From positions 2,736,001 to 2,800,000 of the forward strand of contig CANTUV010000003.1 in the NCBI GenBank assembly GCA_947685225.1: DNA of 64,000 nt, written 5' to 3'. The notes beneath the pieces were generated by a model. That model did no database searches. It saw nothing but the letters and a program-made list of their open reading frames with translations, and was not told where the DNA came from. How positions within the stretch are numbered: the stretch's first letter is position 1; every line of letters begins with the position of its first letter. The translations under genes were made by a program, and so were the position numbers. Shown in pieces: positions 55,478 to 64,000 of this stretch. This stretch comes from Garcia nutans (Eukaryota > Streptophyta > Magnoliopsida > Malpighiales > Euphorbiaceae).

Positions 55478-56581
55478 TTATACATAATATTTCTTTAATT
55501 GATCCAAATTGCATGGGTTTGTGAACTCCAAACCATCCAAATCAGACAAGATGATGGCTCCGCCGGAAAGTATTTTCTTTACAATGTAGGGTCCAGCCCA
55601 AAGAGGACGAAACTTCCCACGAGGATCTGTAACAGGTGTTCTGATCTCTTTCAAAACCAAACAACCTTCTTCCAACTTTCAATCTTTGACCTTTTTGTTG
55701 AAGTGTCTGGCCATTCGCCTCTGATACCCTTGAATCTGATGTAGAGCTTGAAGTCTTTTTTCATCCAAACCCAACAACTGATGGTGATAATTGCTAATCC
55801 ATTCAGCTTCATTTATCTGACTTTCTTGAATTATCCTTGCCGATTGAACTTCCAGTTCAATGGGGAGTACCGCTTCCATTCCGTACACCAGTGAATATGG
55901 GGTTGCCCCAGTAGGAGTTCTAATTGATGTTCTATATCTCCACAAGGCCAGTGGTAATTTCTCATGCCAACCCCTATGTTCCTTGATCATTTTTTGTATG
56001 ATCACCTTTATAGACTTATTTGCTGCTTCTACAGCTCCATTTGTTTGAGGTCTATAAGGAGAGGACTTATGATGCTAGATCTTCTTATCCTTCAAGAGTT
56101 TAGCAAATTCTACTTGGAAATGAGTTCCATTATCAGTGATAATCTCAAATGGCATTCTGTACCGACAAAGGATGTTGGTTTGGATAAACTGTGCTGCTTT
56201 TTTGGCATCTAATTATGCATAGGAAGCTGCTTCAACCCACTTTGTGAAGTAATCCATTGCGACCAAGATAAACTGATGTCCATTCGAGGCTTTTGGATGT
56301 ATTTTGCCAATTATATCTATTCCCCAAATAGCGAAGGGCCATGGAGAGGTGATTGGATTCAGAGCAACAGGAGGTTGCTTCTGTAGCTTAGCAAATATCT
56401 GGCACTGATGGCATTCTTGCACAAATGCCAAACAGTCTGTATTCATGGTGGACCAATAATATCCTAGATTGGCTATTTTTCGAGCCAAGGCAATCCCATA
56501 CATATGCGGTCCTGATTCGCCACCATGCACCATTTCCATTATCCGCTTAGCCTCTGCTTCATTCACACACCTTAGGTGCAT
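55478..56581 (-). pseudogene. E5 integrase (three stops)
   Basis: Minus-strand frame from 56581: the zinc-binding part ends CLAFVQECHQCQIFAK. The core has PWPFAIWGIDIIGKIHPK (first Asp), MDYFTKWVEAASYA then TAA near 56213, TDNGTHFQVEFAKLL (second Asp), TAG near 56074, NGAVEAANKSIKVIIQK (catalytic Glu) and WRYRTSIRTPTGATPYSLVY. A TGA at about 55676 precedes the C-terminal part LVLKEIRTPVTDPRGKFRP, GPYIVKKILSGGAII. Otherwise it is complete and in one frame, so the damage is light. It would insert element DNA into the genome. It ends just before the hairpin repeats. Confidence 0.8.
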
Positions 56582-56653
56582 TCCATTCCAACTTCTTTTG
56601 TAGAGGATATCTCCATTAAGAATGTAACCTGTGGCTAGCTGCCTTATTGCTCT

Positions 56654-56935
56654 CTAATCAACCCTTGATGATCCCTCCGAATAACTTCCATCCTTGAGAT
56701 AACTCTTGATATCCCAGAACCATGGTCTGCCATCGGCCAAATGCATTACGTGGGCAGGTTGCTTCTGAAGTTGAACTTTCAATGGACGGATGGCTTTCCC
56801 CTCCTTGATATTGATCATGGAAGCTAAAGTAGCCAAGGCATCAGCAAACTGATTCTTTGCTCTTGGGAGATATTCGAAGGACAGATCATCGAATTGTTGC
56901 GCCAAATGATCAAGGCATTGTAGGTAAGGAACCAA
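56654..56935 (-). CDS. E5 end of archaeal-like RNase H and linker to integrase
   Basis: In-frame continuation of pol after the stop at 56945 (VPYLQCLDHLAQQFDDLSFE, then RAKNQFADALATLASM). The ADALA motif carries the last catalytic Asp of the archaeal-type RNase H. It stops at 56654 (GSSRVD), short of the zinc-binding part of integrase. Confidence 0.7.
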   Translation of the reverse strand: MVPYLQCLDHLAQQFDDLSFEYLPRAKNQFADALATLASMINIKEGKAIRPLKVQLQKQPAHVMHLADGRPWFWDIKSYLKDGSYSEGSSRVD

Positions 56936-56944
56936 ACGCTCTTC

Positions 56945-58507
56945 TCATATCTTCCATTTCCTTAAAGCTTGTGATACTATTAAAATAGAATCACCGTAGA
57001 CCTTTAGGTTCTTAATCCCCAATTCCAGAGCGGCTTCAAGCCCATTGATGTAAGCTTCATATTCTGCTTCATTGTTTGTGCAGCTAAAGTCAAGTTTAAC
57101 TGCAAAGGGAATGTATTCTCCACAAGGAGTTTTGAACACAATCCCAATTCCATTTCCATGATAATTGGATGCCCCATCAAAATACATCTCCCAAACACTC
57201 CTTTCCACATTCAAGAGGTCTTCGTCAGGGAAATTCATTTCTCGCATCTCGTCTTTTACGGGTAATTCTGCTAACTGGTCAGCTATTGCCCCACCTTTCA
57301 TAGCTTTCCTCTGAATGAATTTTAAGTCAAAAGCTGCCAATGTTGACACCCACTTTGCCATTTTGTTGTCCAAAACAGGCCTCTCCATAAGGAATTTCAA
57401 GGGACTCTGTTCTGCGATGACACAAGTAATGTAAGAAGACAAGTAGTGCTGTAACTTCGTGCAGGCCCAATACAACGCTAAACACAACTTCTTAATCTTA
57501 TTATACTTTAACTCATAGTCCAACATCCTTTTACTGAGGTAGTAAATTGTATTTTCTACCTTTGTACCTTCGGCCTCTTGAGCTAGCATTGCACCCATGG
57601 CTTCATCTGTTACAGACAAATACAAGAGCAGAGGTTTTCCCATTCTGGGAGGTTGCAGAATTGGCGGACTTAACAAGTATTCTTTGATCTTGCCAAAGGC
57701 CTTCTGGCAATCTTCATTCCATTCTTGTGAAGCACCTTTCCTTAGTAGCTTACAGATAGGACCACAAGTCTCTGCCAACTGCGATATGAATCGACTGATA
57801 TATTGTAATCTACCTAGCAAGCCTCGAATTTCCTTTTCTGTTCTTGGTGGAGGCATTTTCAGAATAGCCTTTGACTTTGCTGGATCAACTTCTATTCCTT
57901 TCTTGCTGACCAAATATCCCAAAAATAAGCCTGATGTTGCACCAACGAGGCACTTTGCAAGATTAAGCTTCAAATTGTACTTGCAAAGTCTAAGGAAGAA
58001 CTTCTCAAGTGCTTCAACGTGCTCTTCTAGAGATTTTGACTTAACAATCATATCGTCAACATACACTTCTACTTCTTTGTGAATCATGTCATGAAAGATT
58101 GTTGTCGCCATCCTCTGGTAGGTAGCCCCTGCATTTATCAATCCAAAAGGCATAACCCTATAACAGAAAGTGCCCCATTCTGTAATGAAAGCTATCTTTT
58201 CTTTGTCCGGTGGGTGCACCATGATCTGATTGTACCCAACTGCAAGGTCAGTCATGGAAACCATCATATGCCCAGCCATCCTGTCTATTAGCAAATCGAT
58301 GTGTGGTAATAGGAAATCATCCTTGGGACAAGCCTTATTCAAATCTCTATAGTCAACACACATCCTGACCTTTCCGTCTTTCTTCAGGACTGGTACAATG
58401 TTTGCTAACCAGGAAGGGTAGACAATTGGTTCTATGAACTTATTATCCAGTTGCTTGGCAATCTCATCTTTAATTTTCAAAGACCATTCTGGCTTCATTC
58501 TTCTCAA
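56945..58507 (-). CDS. pol: E5 reverse transcriptase - degenerate RNase H - archaeal-like RNase H
   Basis: An open stretch of 520 codons, with an ATG internal to the polyprotein. RT: YPSWLANIVPVLKKDGKVRM, CPKDDFLLPHIDLLID, YRVMPFGLINAGATYQRM, active site YVDDM near 58050-58064. The RNase H position reads LLLYLSVTDEAMGAML: Ser stands where the first catalytic Asp is expected, so it is probably a structural remnant. The second RNase H starts at WEMYFDGASN, with NEAEYEAYINGLEAAL and VYGDSILIVSQ, i.e. Asp-Glu-Asp in place; its last motif, NQFADALATLAS, lies just past a TGA at 56945, in 56654-56935. Active second RNase H with inactive first one is the Tat/Ogre hallmark. Confidence 0.88.
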   Translation of the reverse strand: MRRMKPEWSLKIKDEIAKQLDNKFIEPIVYPSWLANIVPVLKKDGKVRMCVDYRDLNKACPKDDFLLPHIDLLIDRMAGHMMVSMTDLAVGYNQIMVHPPDKEKIAFITEWGTFCYRVMPFGLINAGATYQRMATTIFHDMIHKEVEVYVDDMIVKSKSLEEHVEALEKFFLRLCKYNLKLNLAKCLVGATSGLFLGYLVSKKGIEVDPAKSKAILKMPPPRTEKEIRGLLGRLQYISRFISQLAETCGPICKLLRKGASQEWNEDCQKAFGKIKEYLLSPPILQPPRMGKPLLLYLSVTDEAMGAMLAQEAEGTKVENTIYYLSKRMLDYELKYNKIKKLCLALYWACTKLQHYLSSYITCVIAEQSPLKFLMERPVLDNKMAKWVSTLAAFDLKFIQRKAMKGGAIADQLAELPVKDEMREMNFPDEDLLNVERSVWEMYFDGASNYHGNGIGIVFKTPCGEYIPFAVKLDFSCTNNEAEYEAYINGLEAALELGIKNLKVYGDSILIVSQALRKWKI

Positions 58508-59455
58508 TTTCTGCTTAACCGGCTTTGCATCGGGGTATAACGGAATCTTATGAACTGCTATTGCTGGGTCTATTCCCGTGACATCACTCGTCTTCTACAT
58601 GAAGCAGTCGACATATCTTCTGATGCATTCAACAACCTGTTCCTTATTCACACAATCATATGCAATGTATGTATATTCATTTTCTTTGCCAATTATTATC
58701 TTTTCATTCATTTCTTTTATTTCTTTTATTTCATTTTTGCTAGATAATACTTGGAAAGCAAAAGACACAGGGTAACCAAGAACTTGAACAGTTTCATTAA
58801 TAACGGCAGAGTCATCCTCCAGAGTTACATTACGTTCGACATCAGGGTTTTCTATTCCTGAAGCTAATGAAGACTCAGAACTGGACTCTGACTCGGTGTT
58901 TGACTCAAGATTTGACTCAGTACAAGACCATGTTCAGGGTGAGACACATGACTAGGTTTGACTGTAGCTGCTTGTCCCTCCTCGGCATACCAGTTCATCA
59001 GTGGTCCATCTGTTGTCTTGATTAGCTTTGTGAAGTCCCTCTTGTCTTCAAAATTGGTTATCATAGCAACCTCATCAAAGAGACTAGGCTGCATGAAATC
59101 TTCCACTTGTGGGTCAGTTATAGGTTCTGGCTCTTCTTCCTTTACAGCTAAAACATCAGTGAACATCTCAAAGCCTGGTAACTTCTTTCCAGTCATAGGA
59201 GAATAGAATGGCTCCTGAAAACCACAGTAAGGAACTGTTTTTCCAGGTTTGCAAAAGTGACCATTCATAGTTCTAAAGTAACCCAAGTCTTCTTTCCCTT
59301 CTTCCCATGCTCAAACTCTTCTATCTCAGCGTCTGTGGGTTTGTACCCCAATCCAAAAGTTCCCTTATTCTCAGGTTCTTCCCATGGCCGCACTATGGAT
59401 GATTTCCTCCCAGACCTTATCATTTCCATCCCAGGTAACAGACCTACTCTTAGCA
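58508..59455 (-). pseudogene. E5 protease-RT linker (frameshifted)
   Basis: Frames 59465-59265 (SIVRPWEEPENKGTFGLGYK) and 59286-58864 (FCKPGKTVPYCGFQEPFYSP, GKKLPGFEMFTDVLAVKEEE) are the linker seen in E1 and E2 (GKLIPGFEIF block), shifted relative to each other and to the RT. A further stretch up to the RT (58864-58508) has stops. It includes a Ser/Gln-rich run (LSQILSQTPSQSPVLS). Confidence 0.65.
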
Positions 59456-60703
59456 TCATTCCCACCAGGCAATTGACTTGGACCTCCCCAAAGTCATATA
59501 GGATAAATGGCCCTTTGGGCCTTTCTCCTTCAATGCATTGAACAGTGTCATATGGAACCCAGTCAAGGCCATAGCAGTTTCAATAGGAACAACCTCAAAG
59601 AGAGATTGATCCGTGGTTTTCTTGTTGATTTCACATGTGTCTCCTTTAATAGTGATGATTTTTCCTTCAAAAGGGAACTTAAGTTTTTGATGTAATGAAG
59701 ATGGTACAGCATTATTCTGATGAATCCACGGCCTTCCAAGGAGGAGATTAAAGCTCGCGGGTACATCAATGACCTGGAACGGCACTTCCATTTTCACCGG
59801 TCCAATAGCAACTTCTAGAGTAGCAACACCCAAAATTTCTCTTCGAGTGTTATCATATGCTCTAACAATTTGATCAGAAGGTGTAAGATCTGTAGCCTCC
59901 AATCCCAGATAGCTTGCTACTTTCAAGGGACATACATTTAAGGCTGACCCATTATCAATGAGAACCATGGGCACAGTCTTTCCCCCAGTTTGTAAGGTGA
60001 TGTATAGAGAATTATTGTGTCTCATGCCATCTTCTGGTAAATCTACATCAGAAAACCTGATACTCAATGCCTTGGTTGATTGGGTCAAAGTGGCCACCAA
60101 AGCTTCTGGGCTTGTGTCTACTGATGTATCAAGTTGACTCAAAGCTTTACTGAGAGCCTGACGGTGTGGGAATGAGGAAGCAAGGAGCTCCCAAATTGAC
60201 ACCTTAGCTTGAGTTTGTTTAAGCTGAGTGAGGACAGGGTCTTCCTTTGGTTCTGGCATCCTCTTATATTTGTGATTCGGGGTTTTAGGGGCTTTCCCCA
60301 AGTCAAGTGGCTGATATTGCCTTCCACTCCTTGTCAAAGCATCGATCTCTTCAGCGAGGTCATTCAAATCCAGCACACATACTTCATTCATTTCCAAGAG
60401 AAGTTTGAAAGGATCAAACAACTCTTCTTCCGCAGTGATGGCGTGGATGGAATGATTGGGCAAGGGGTTAGTATTAATGTTTGGTTGACTCCTGAGAGGA
60501 ATGATGTCACCACTATCCACCAGATCTTGGATGCGGTTTTTCAGAGTCCAGCAAGCATCTGTTCTATGCCCATTTCCTTGATGGTATTCACAGTACTCAT
60601 TGGCCCTATAATTGGAGGGTAATGGGTTTGGAGGAGGCCTTGGGTCCAAAGGCTTCAAGTACTTTCCTTCCACAGCCTTTTTAAACACTAGATGAAGGGG
60701 CAT
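59456..60703 (-). CDS. E5 gag C-terminus and aspartic protease
   Basis: 415 open codons in frame with gag, separated from it by a TAG at 60731-60733. It holds the knuckle variant CEYHQGNGHRTDAC (C-x2-H-x4-H-x4-C), LDPRPPPNPLPSNYRANEYC before it, the linker KVSIWELLASSFPHRQALSK and the protease core PMVLIDNGSALNVCPLKV (active site near 59943-59960, D-N-G-S), then FNLLLGRPWIHQNNAVPSSL, the second conserved protease block (LLGRPW). It ends at a stop at 59456. The protease would cut the polyprotein. This is the most complete protease in the window. Confidence 0.85.
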   Translation of the reverse strand: MPLHLVFKKAVEGKYLKPLDPRPPPNPLPSNYRANEYCEYHQGNGHRTDACWTLKNRIQDLVDSGDIIPLRSQPNINTNPLPNHSIHAITAEEELFDPFKLLLEMNEVCVLDLNDLAEEIDALTRSGRQYQPLDLGKAPKTPNHKYKRMPEPKEDPVLTQLKQTQAKVSIWELLASSFPHRQALSKALSQLDTSVDTSPEALVATLTQSTKALSIRFSDVDLPEDGMRHNNSLYITLQTGGKTVPMVLIDNGSALNVCPLKVASYLGLEATDLTPSDQIVRAYDNTRREILGVATLEVAIGPVKMEVPFQVIDVPASFNLLLGRPWIHQNNAVPSSLHQKLKFPFEGKIITIKGDTCEINKKTTDQSLFEVVPIETAMALTGFHMTLFNALKEKGPKGHLSYMTLGRSKSIAWWE

Positions 60704-60730
60704 CCCAAGGTCGGTATATTGCCTTCTTGG

Positions 60731-61852
60731 CTAATTTCTCTGCCCAAGATTGCCCACACGTAAAGGATTCGCATGGGCAATATTGGCCACTTCATTGACC
60801 TTGCTTGAGGAAGCAACTTGGCCCTGTTTCTTATACTTTGAAGTAGCTCCCTCATCTACTATCTTACCCAATTGTATCAAATCTTCTACCTTAGTTGCAG
60901 TCGCAATGAGCGATTTGAAAGTAGGTAGGTATTGGGTTTGCAATTGAGCTTGATATGTAGGCCTTAAATTCTTGATTATAATATCAATCTGCTCCTGTTC
61001 TGAAGGGCGATTGATCATTTGGGTAGCCTTCGCCCTCCATCTCGTAAGGAACGAGGAGAAGGGTTCATTGTTGTTTTGTTTGGTAGTCTCAAGCTCCCTT
61101 CTAGTGACATCTACCTCAATATTGTAGTGGTATTGAGTGTTCAATGCATTGCAGATGTCTTCCCAGGTCTTAATCTTGGCACGATCCAGGCTTACAAACC
61201 ACTTAAGGGCAGCACCAGTCAAGGATTGTTGGAAGAGTTGAGCAAAGAGTTCGTCATTTAAACCCCAAGGGCTTAAAGCCCCCACATACATCTTCAGGTG
61301 AGTTTTAGGGCAAGTAGTCCCATCAAATCTGTCCATCCCAGGCATTTTGAATTTTGGAGGCAATCTAGCTTGGGGAAACAAGGATAAGGAATCCATGTCT
61401 ATGACCTCTTTATGAGTTTTCATGGCAGTGATTGACCTTTCAAGCAATTCAAGTTTCTTTTTCAGTTCATCAGTTTCAGTAGCATTCTTAGAGGGTGAAT
61501 CCTCCAAATTGATGACAGGGGTATTATTCTGAGCAGTCATGGGGGTACTAGTTTGTCCCACAATGGATTCCTTCCCTAGATTTCCAGGAGTTGTGGCTGT
61601 CTTTGGTGCCCCTCCCAATTCGGCCAAGATGGCTACCCTTTGGGCAGCCAAAGCTTCATCAATTCTTTCTTGCATCCTAGCTTCAATTTCCTTAACCTGT
61701 CCATCTAGCAAGGCCTTAATCTGTTCAATAGTAGCCATTTTAGTAATTGGAGTAGTTGGTGAAGTTGGGGTAGTAGGACTTGTGGGTGATTGCGCAGTTG
61801 GAGTTGGTGTAGCTTGTGTAGGTGAAGGCACACGGATAGTGGGTACATGCAA
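60731..61852 (-). CDS. gag: E5 gag
   Basis: 373 open codons. A Pro/Thr-rich start (residues 8-38) precedes a second ATG, MATIEQIKALLDGQVKEIEA, which resembles the gag start of E1 (MELEQIQRM...) and may be the true start. A helical region at about 40-75 probably forms a coiled coil. The capsid domain is at about residues 175-300: KFKMPGMDRFDGTTCPKTHL, LTGAALKWFVSLDRAKIKTW, NTQYHYNIEVDVTRRELETT, FLTRWRAKATQMINRPSEQE, the usual retrotransposon gag order. The in-frame TAG at 60731 separates it from the knuckle and protease; whether it is damage or a regulated readthrough codon cannot be told from one copy. Confidence 0.85.
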   Translation of the reverse strand: MHVPTIRVPSPTQATPTPTAQSPTSPTTPTSPTTPITKMATIEQIKALLDGQVKEIEARMQERIDEALAAQRVAILAELGGAPKTATTPGNLGKESIVGQTSTPMTAQNNTPVINLEDSPSKNATETDELKKKLELLERSITAMKTHKEVIDMDSLSLFPQARLPPKFKMPGMDRFDGTTCPKTHLKMYVGALSPWGLNDELFAQLFQQSLTGAALKWFVSLDRAKIKTWEDICNALNTQYHYNIEVDVTRRELETTKQNNNEPFSSFLTRWRAKATQMINRPSEQEQIDIIIKNLRPTYQAQLQTQYLPTFKSLIATATKVEDLIQLGKIVDEGATSKYKKQGQVASSSKVNEVANIAHANPLRVGNLGQRN

Positions 61853-62570
61853 AGGTCAAGGGTAAAGGATCAGGGTAGTGTGTAGGGTAGGAAGACTCTT
61901 GGTCCACTTGCATATATCAAAAGGTTTTCCCCAAAACAATGTTGTTATGTTGCATGAATGCACCTCATCACATCATAATTCATTTTAATGGAATGTGGCA
62001 CTATTATTGGGTACATACAACCTAAGGGAGGGTTCTATTGTTACATGAAAAATAGAGAATAGGCTTATAATAGGGACCCTTGAGTCTTGAGTAAGATATA
62101 CCTAACCACATGTGAAACAAAGTTTCGCGTGGGTCCAACAGTATGTTTACTCATGGGCCACTCCAAAAGGATTGGAATGGTTTGCGACAACAGGGGGGAC
62201 GCTTTGGCTATCCACCGGCATAATCAAGGAGACCTGCCGGTCAGCGCTACTTGCTATCTAGACTCAGAATTTTGAACAAAGAGAGAAGAAATTCATTTGA
62301 AAATAATTTTTTATGCAATGGAGAAAAATGATTCCCCCATATAATGCAAGAGAAAAAGATTCTCTAGATGACAAAGCAAATGCACAATTAATCAAACAAG
62401 GGTCCATGAAAGGAAAAAGATTCCTTTTGTCGATTTTATCCCAATATCCTTAAGGAAAGGATATATATTGCTAAGGTACCCTGCAAAATAAATAAAAGTA
62501 CCCTACAGAAAGGCAAGTTAGTCAAATAAACAATTGTAGTCCATTAAGATCCCATAAATCATTTTTATGG
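61853..62570 (-). other. E5 untranslated leader
   Basis: About 720 bp between PBS and gag without a convincing frame; shorter than the leaders of E1-E3. Confidence 0.65.
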
Positions 62571-62588
62571 TCCCCAGTGGAATCGCCA
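62571..62588 (-). promoter_or_regulatory. E5 primer-binding site
   Basis: Minus-strand TGGCGATTCCACTGGGGA, one base different from E3 (GACTCC to GATTCC), five bases from the LTR end. Confidence 0.78.
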
Positions 62589-63137
62589 AATTATGAACCT
62601 CGATTTCCACCCAAAAAGGATTCGGTTAAATGTTCACTTGTTGTTAGGAGTCGCCACTCAGTTTTTTTTGTTCAAAGGGAAAAAACTAAGAAAATCCTTG
62701 TTTGACTCCAATTAATGCATCCAATGTAAAGGTTTCTAATCTACGAACCCAAGGAGGATTCGGGGACTACTTCATGTATTTGATTAACTTGCCAAAAGAA
62801 ATAAACCCAAAAGGGACGAAGAAAAGAAGACAAGCAGATTGTTAGTAAATTGTGGACTTGCTATTTGGGGTGAATCCCAAACATGCCTACATACTCTCAT
62901 TTTTATGAGAGATCAAAGCCCATGTAGTTCGGAAAAGCCTATTTAAAGGCAATTATGCATTATGCATGTGTGTGTGTGTATGCTTCGTGCATTGTAGGGC
63001 TTTTTGCCAAAATTGTGGGATTTTGAGCACTTAGAGCTAAATTTGATGAAACTTGGGTACTTGGTACCAAAAAGAATGCAATTTAGGCTCCGTGCCAAAA
63101 GGTTGATTTTAATTGTGATGGGCTTCATGCCAAAAGA

Positions 63138-63332
63138 GATTAGGTCTTTGACCAACAAGATTGATTGATTCATGGCTTAATGCCGAAATGTTGATTGATT
63201 AGTTAATTAGGCCTAAGACCTAAAATGATTAGGTCTTTGACCAACAAGATTGATTGATTCATGGCTTAATGCCGAAATGTTCATTGATTAGTTAATTAGG
63301 TCTCAGACCTAAAAGGATTAGGTCTTTGACCA
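63138..63332. repeat. 89-bp tandem duplication in the E5 LTR
   Basis: Two units plus a partial one, beginning GATTAGGTCTTTGACCAA. The left LTR shows the end of unit 1 and all of unit 2, so the duplication predates insertion. Confidence 0.85.
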
Positions 63333-63639
63333 AAAAGAAGAAATTCAGAAGAAGATGGAATGCTTATGACATGCTTGAATTGACAAAAGATGAATTATAA
63401 TATTACCCTGCTTAGGATTTTTCCACTTTGAAGTTCCAGATCTCGTTTTCTTGGACCTTGGATTATGATCCTTGATTACGGATTGATTCCTGCAGCGCAA
63501 GGTTAGATTTATGCAAAGAAAAGTCTAAGAGAAGTCCTTAAGCGTGAAAATAGAGAGTTCGTCAGCACGAGGTTTCAAAAACCGAAAAGCCCACCCTTTT
63601 TCTGAAAATTTAACAGCCTTTTATAGACAAAAATGGACC

Positions 63640-63770
63640 CGGACGGCGGTCGGACCGCTGGTTCTAGCGGTCGGACCGCCGTGGAAGTGACAAGCCGGGA
63701 AACAGGGGAAAAACAGAAACAGCGGCGGTCAGACCGCCGGTCCTGGCGGGCGGACCGCCGTGGTCGGCGA
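63640..63770. repeat. GC-rich palindromic motifs in the E5 LTR
   Basis: Repeated GGCGGTCGGACCGC and GGCGGGCGGACCGCCG units, each close to self-complementary, spaced about 20 to 60 bp. The left LTR has a different number and arrangement (50360-50520). Confidence 0.8.
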
Positions 63771-64000
63771 CTGAGTCCCCATAATGGCACGCATGATTTT
63801 TCGTTCAAACTGATTTTCCGGGAGCTACGGACCTCCAAAAAATATTCCGGGACCATATCCGTGATCCTCGCGACATTCCGGACATTTCAAGTACCATGAA
63901 GACATACTTTCGGTGAACTTTACTGTGGTCGTCCGGTCTAGCTTGGTCTTCTACAGTGTGAGAAAATCAGCTTTCCGAGCCTCAAAATTCGAGTATTCAC

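Larger units (their letters stand above)
49916..64000 (-). mobile_element. E5: divergent Tat-lineage element with antisense PMD and DUF7745-like genes
   Basis: LTR sequence at 49916-50757 (at least) matches 63190-64000. Between are PMD and DUF7745-like genes on the plus strand, then integrase, RT with two RNase H domains, protease and gag on the minus strand, a leader and a PBS (TGGCGATTCCACTGGGGA on the minus strand). Proteins are clearly of the E1 kind but with many differences, so it is a separate family. The left LTR lacks its outer 0.6 kb and the right LTR leaves the window. pol has only a handful of stops or frameshifts. Confidence 0.85.
62594..64000 (-). repeat. E5 5' LTR (runs off the window)
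   Basis: It starts TGAACCTCG next to the PBS and matches the left LTR from 63190 on. It contains an 89-bp unit in tandem (63138-63226, 63227-63315, plus a 17-bp start of a third) and GC palindromes at 63640-63770. Its outer end is not in the window. Confidence 0.85.

Noticed and set aside
60731..60733. Programmed TAG readthrough between gag and protease in E5
   Set aside because: It is in frame and would fit, but other TAG stops in this copy look like decay, and E1/E3 do not show the same codon at this point; kept only as a possibility in the gag entry.

Overview
This window is plant nuclear DNA made of nested transposable elements; I see no ordinary host gene, tRNA, rRNA or CRISPR array. 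Supporting signs are AT-rich sequence, intron-containing reading frames, several Ty3/gypsy elements of the Tat/Ogre type (primer-binding site read as TGGCGACTCCACTGGGGA, LTRs of about 2.1 kb, two RNase H domains), a non-autonomous Ty1/copia element, a CACTA DNA transposon and a fragment of an Au-like SINE. A flowering plant, perhaps a eudicot, and a repeat-dense (for example pericentromeric) region is the natural reading; the species cannot be told from the sequence.

Layout. E1 (about 1-21728, minus strand, left tip outside the window) is a Tat/Ogre-like element that would be about 22 kb long: 3' LTR 1-1671, polypurine tract, minisatellite, two genes on the strand opposite to pol (a plant-mobile-domain, PMD, gene and a DUF7745-like gene), then integrase, RT/RNase H, protease and gag on the minus strand, PBS at 19528-19545 and 5' LTR 19546-21728. 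A 5.2-kb CACTA element (4759-9978, TSD TTC) sits inside its PMD gene. E1 is itself inserted into E2 (21729-39835, minus), an older copy of the same family. The E2 PMD gene is broken by a minus-strand solo LTR (S1, 23801-27892, TSD ATACC), which is broken in turn by a plus-strand solo LTR (S2, 23999-25960, TSD GTTGG). The E2 5' LTR is interrupted at 39836 by E3 (plus strand, LTR + PBS + gag, rest missing), whose leader holds E4, a minus-strand non-autonomous copia element (42072-46224, two LTRs of 1143 bp, gag only). After an unassigned 1.2-kb stretch comes E5 (49916-64000, minus), a more distant Tat element with its left LTR truncated and its right LTR running off the window.

The recurring theme is the antisense cassette. 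E1, E2 and the more divergent E5 all carry, between the 3' LTR and the end of pol, the same two intron-bearing genes in the same order on the opposite strand: PMD first, DUF7745-like second, running tail-to-tail into integrase. At the convergence point of all three, and inside the DUF7745 intron of E1 and E2, lie short GC-rich hairpin repeats. PMD genes have their own TATA box, with a shared downstream block in E1 and E5. The E5 copies are the best preserved. All gene copies in the window carry stops or frameshifts, so these individual copies look dead although the arrangement is conserved.

The history that can be read is: E2 first; then S1 into the E2 PMD gene and S2 into S1; E1 into the 3' side of E2; the CACTA element into E1; E3 into the E2 LTR; E4 into E3; and deletions that removed most of E3, the far end of the E2 LTR and the tip of the E5 left LTR.
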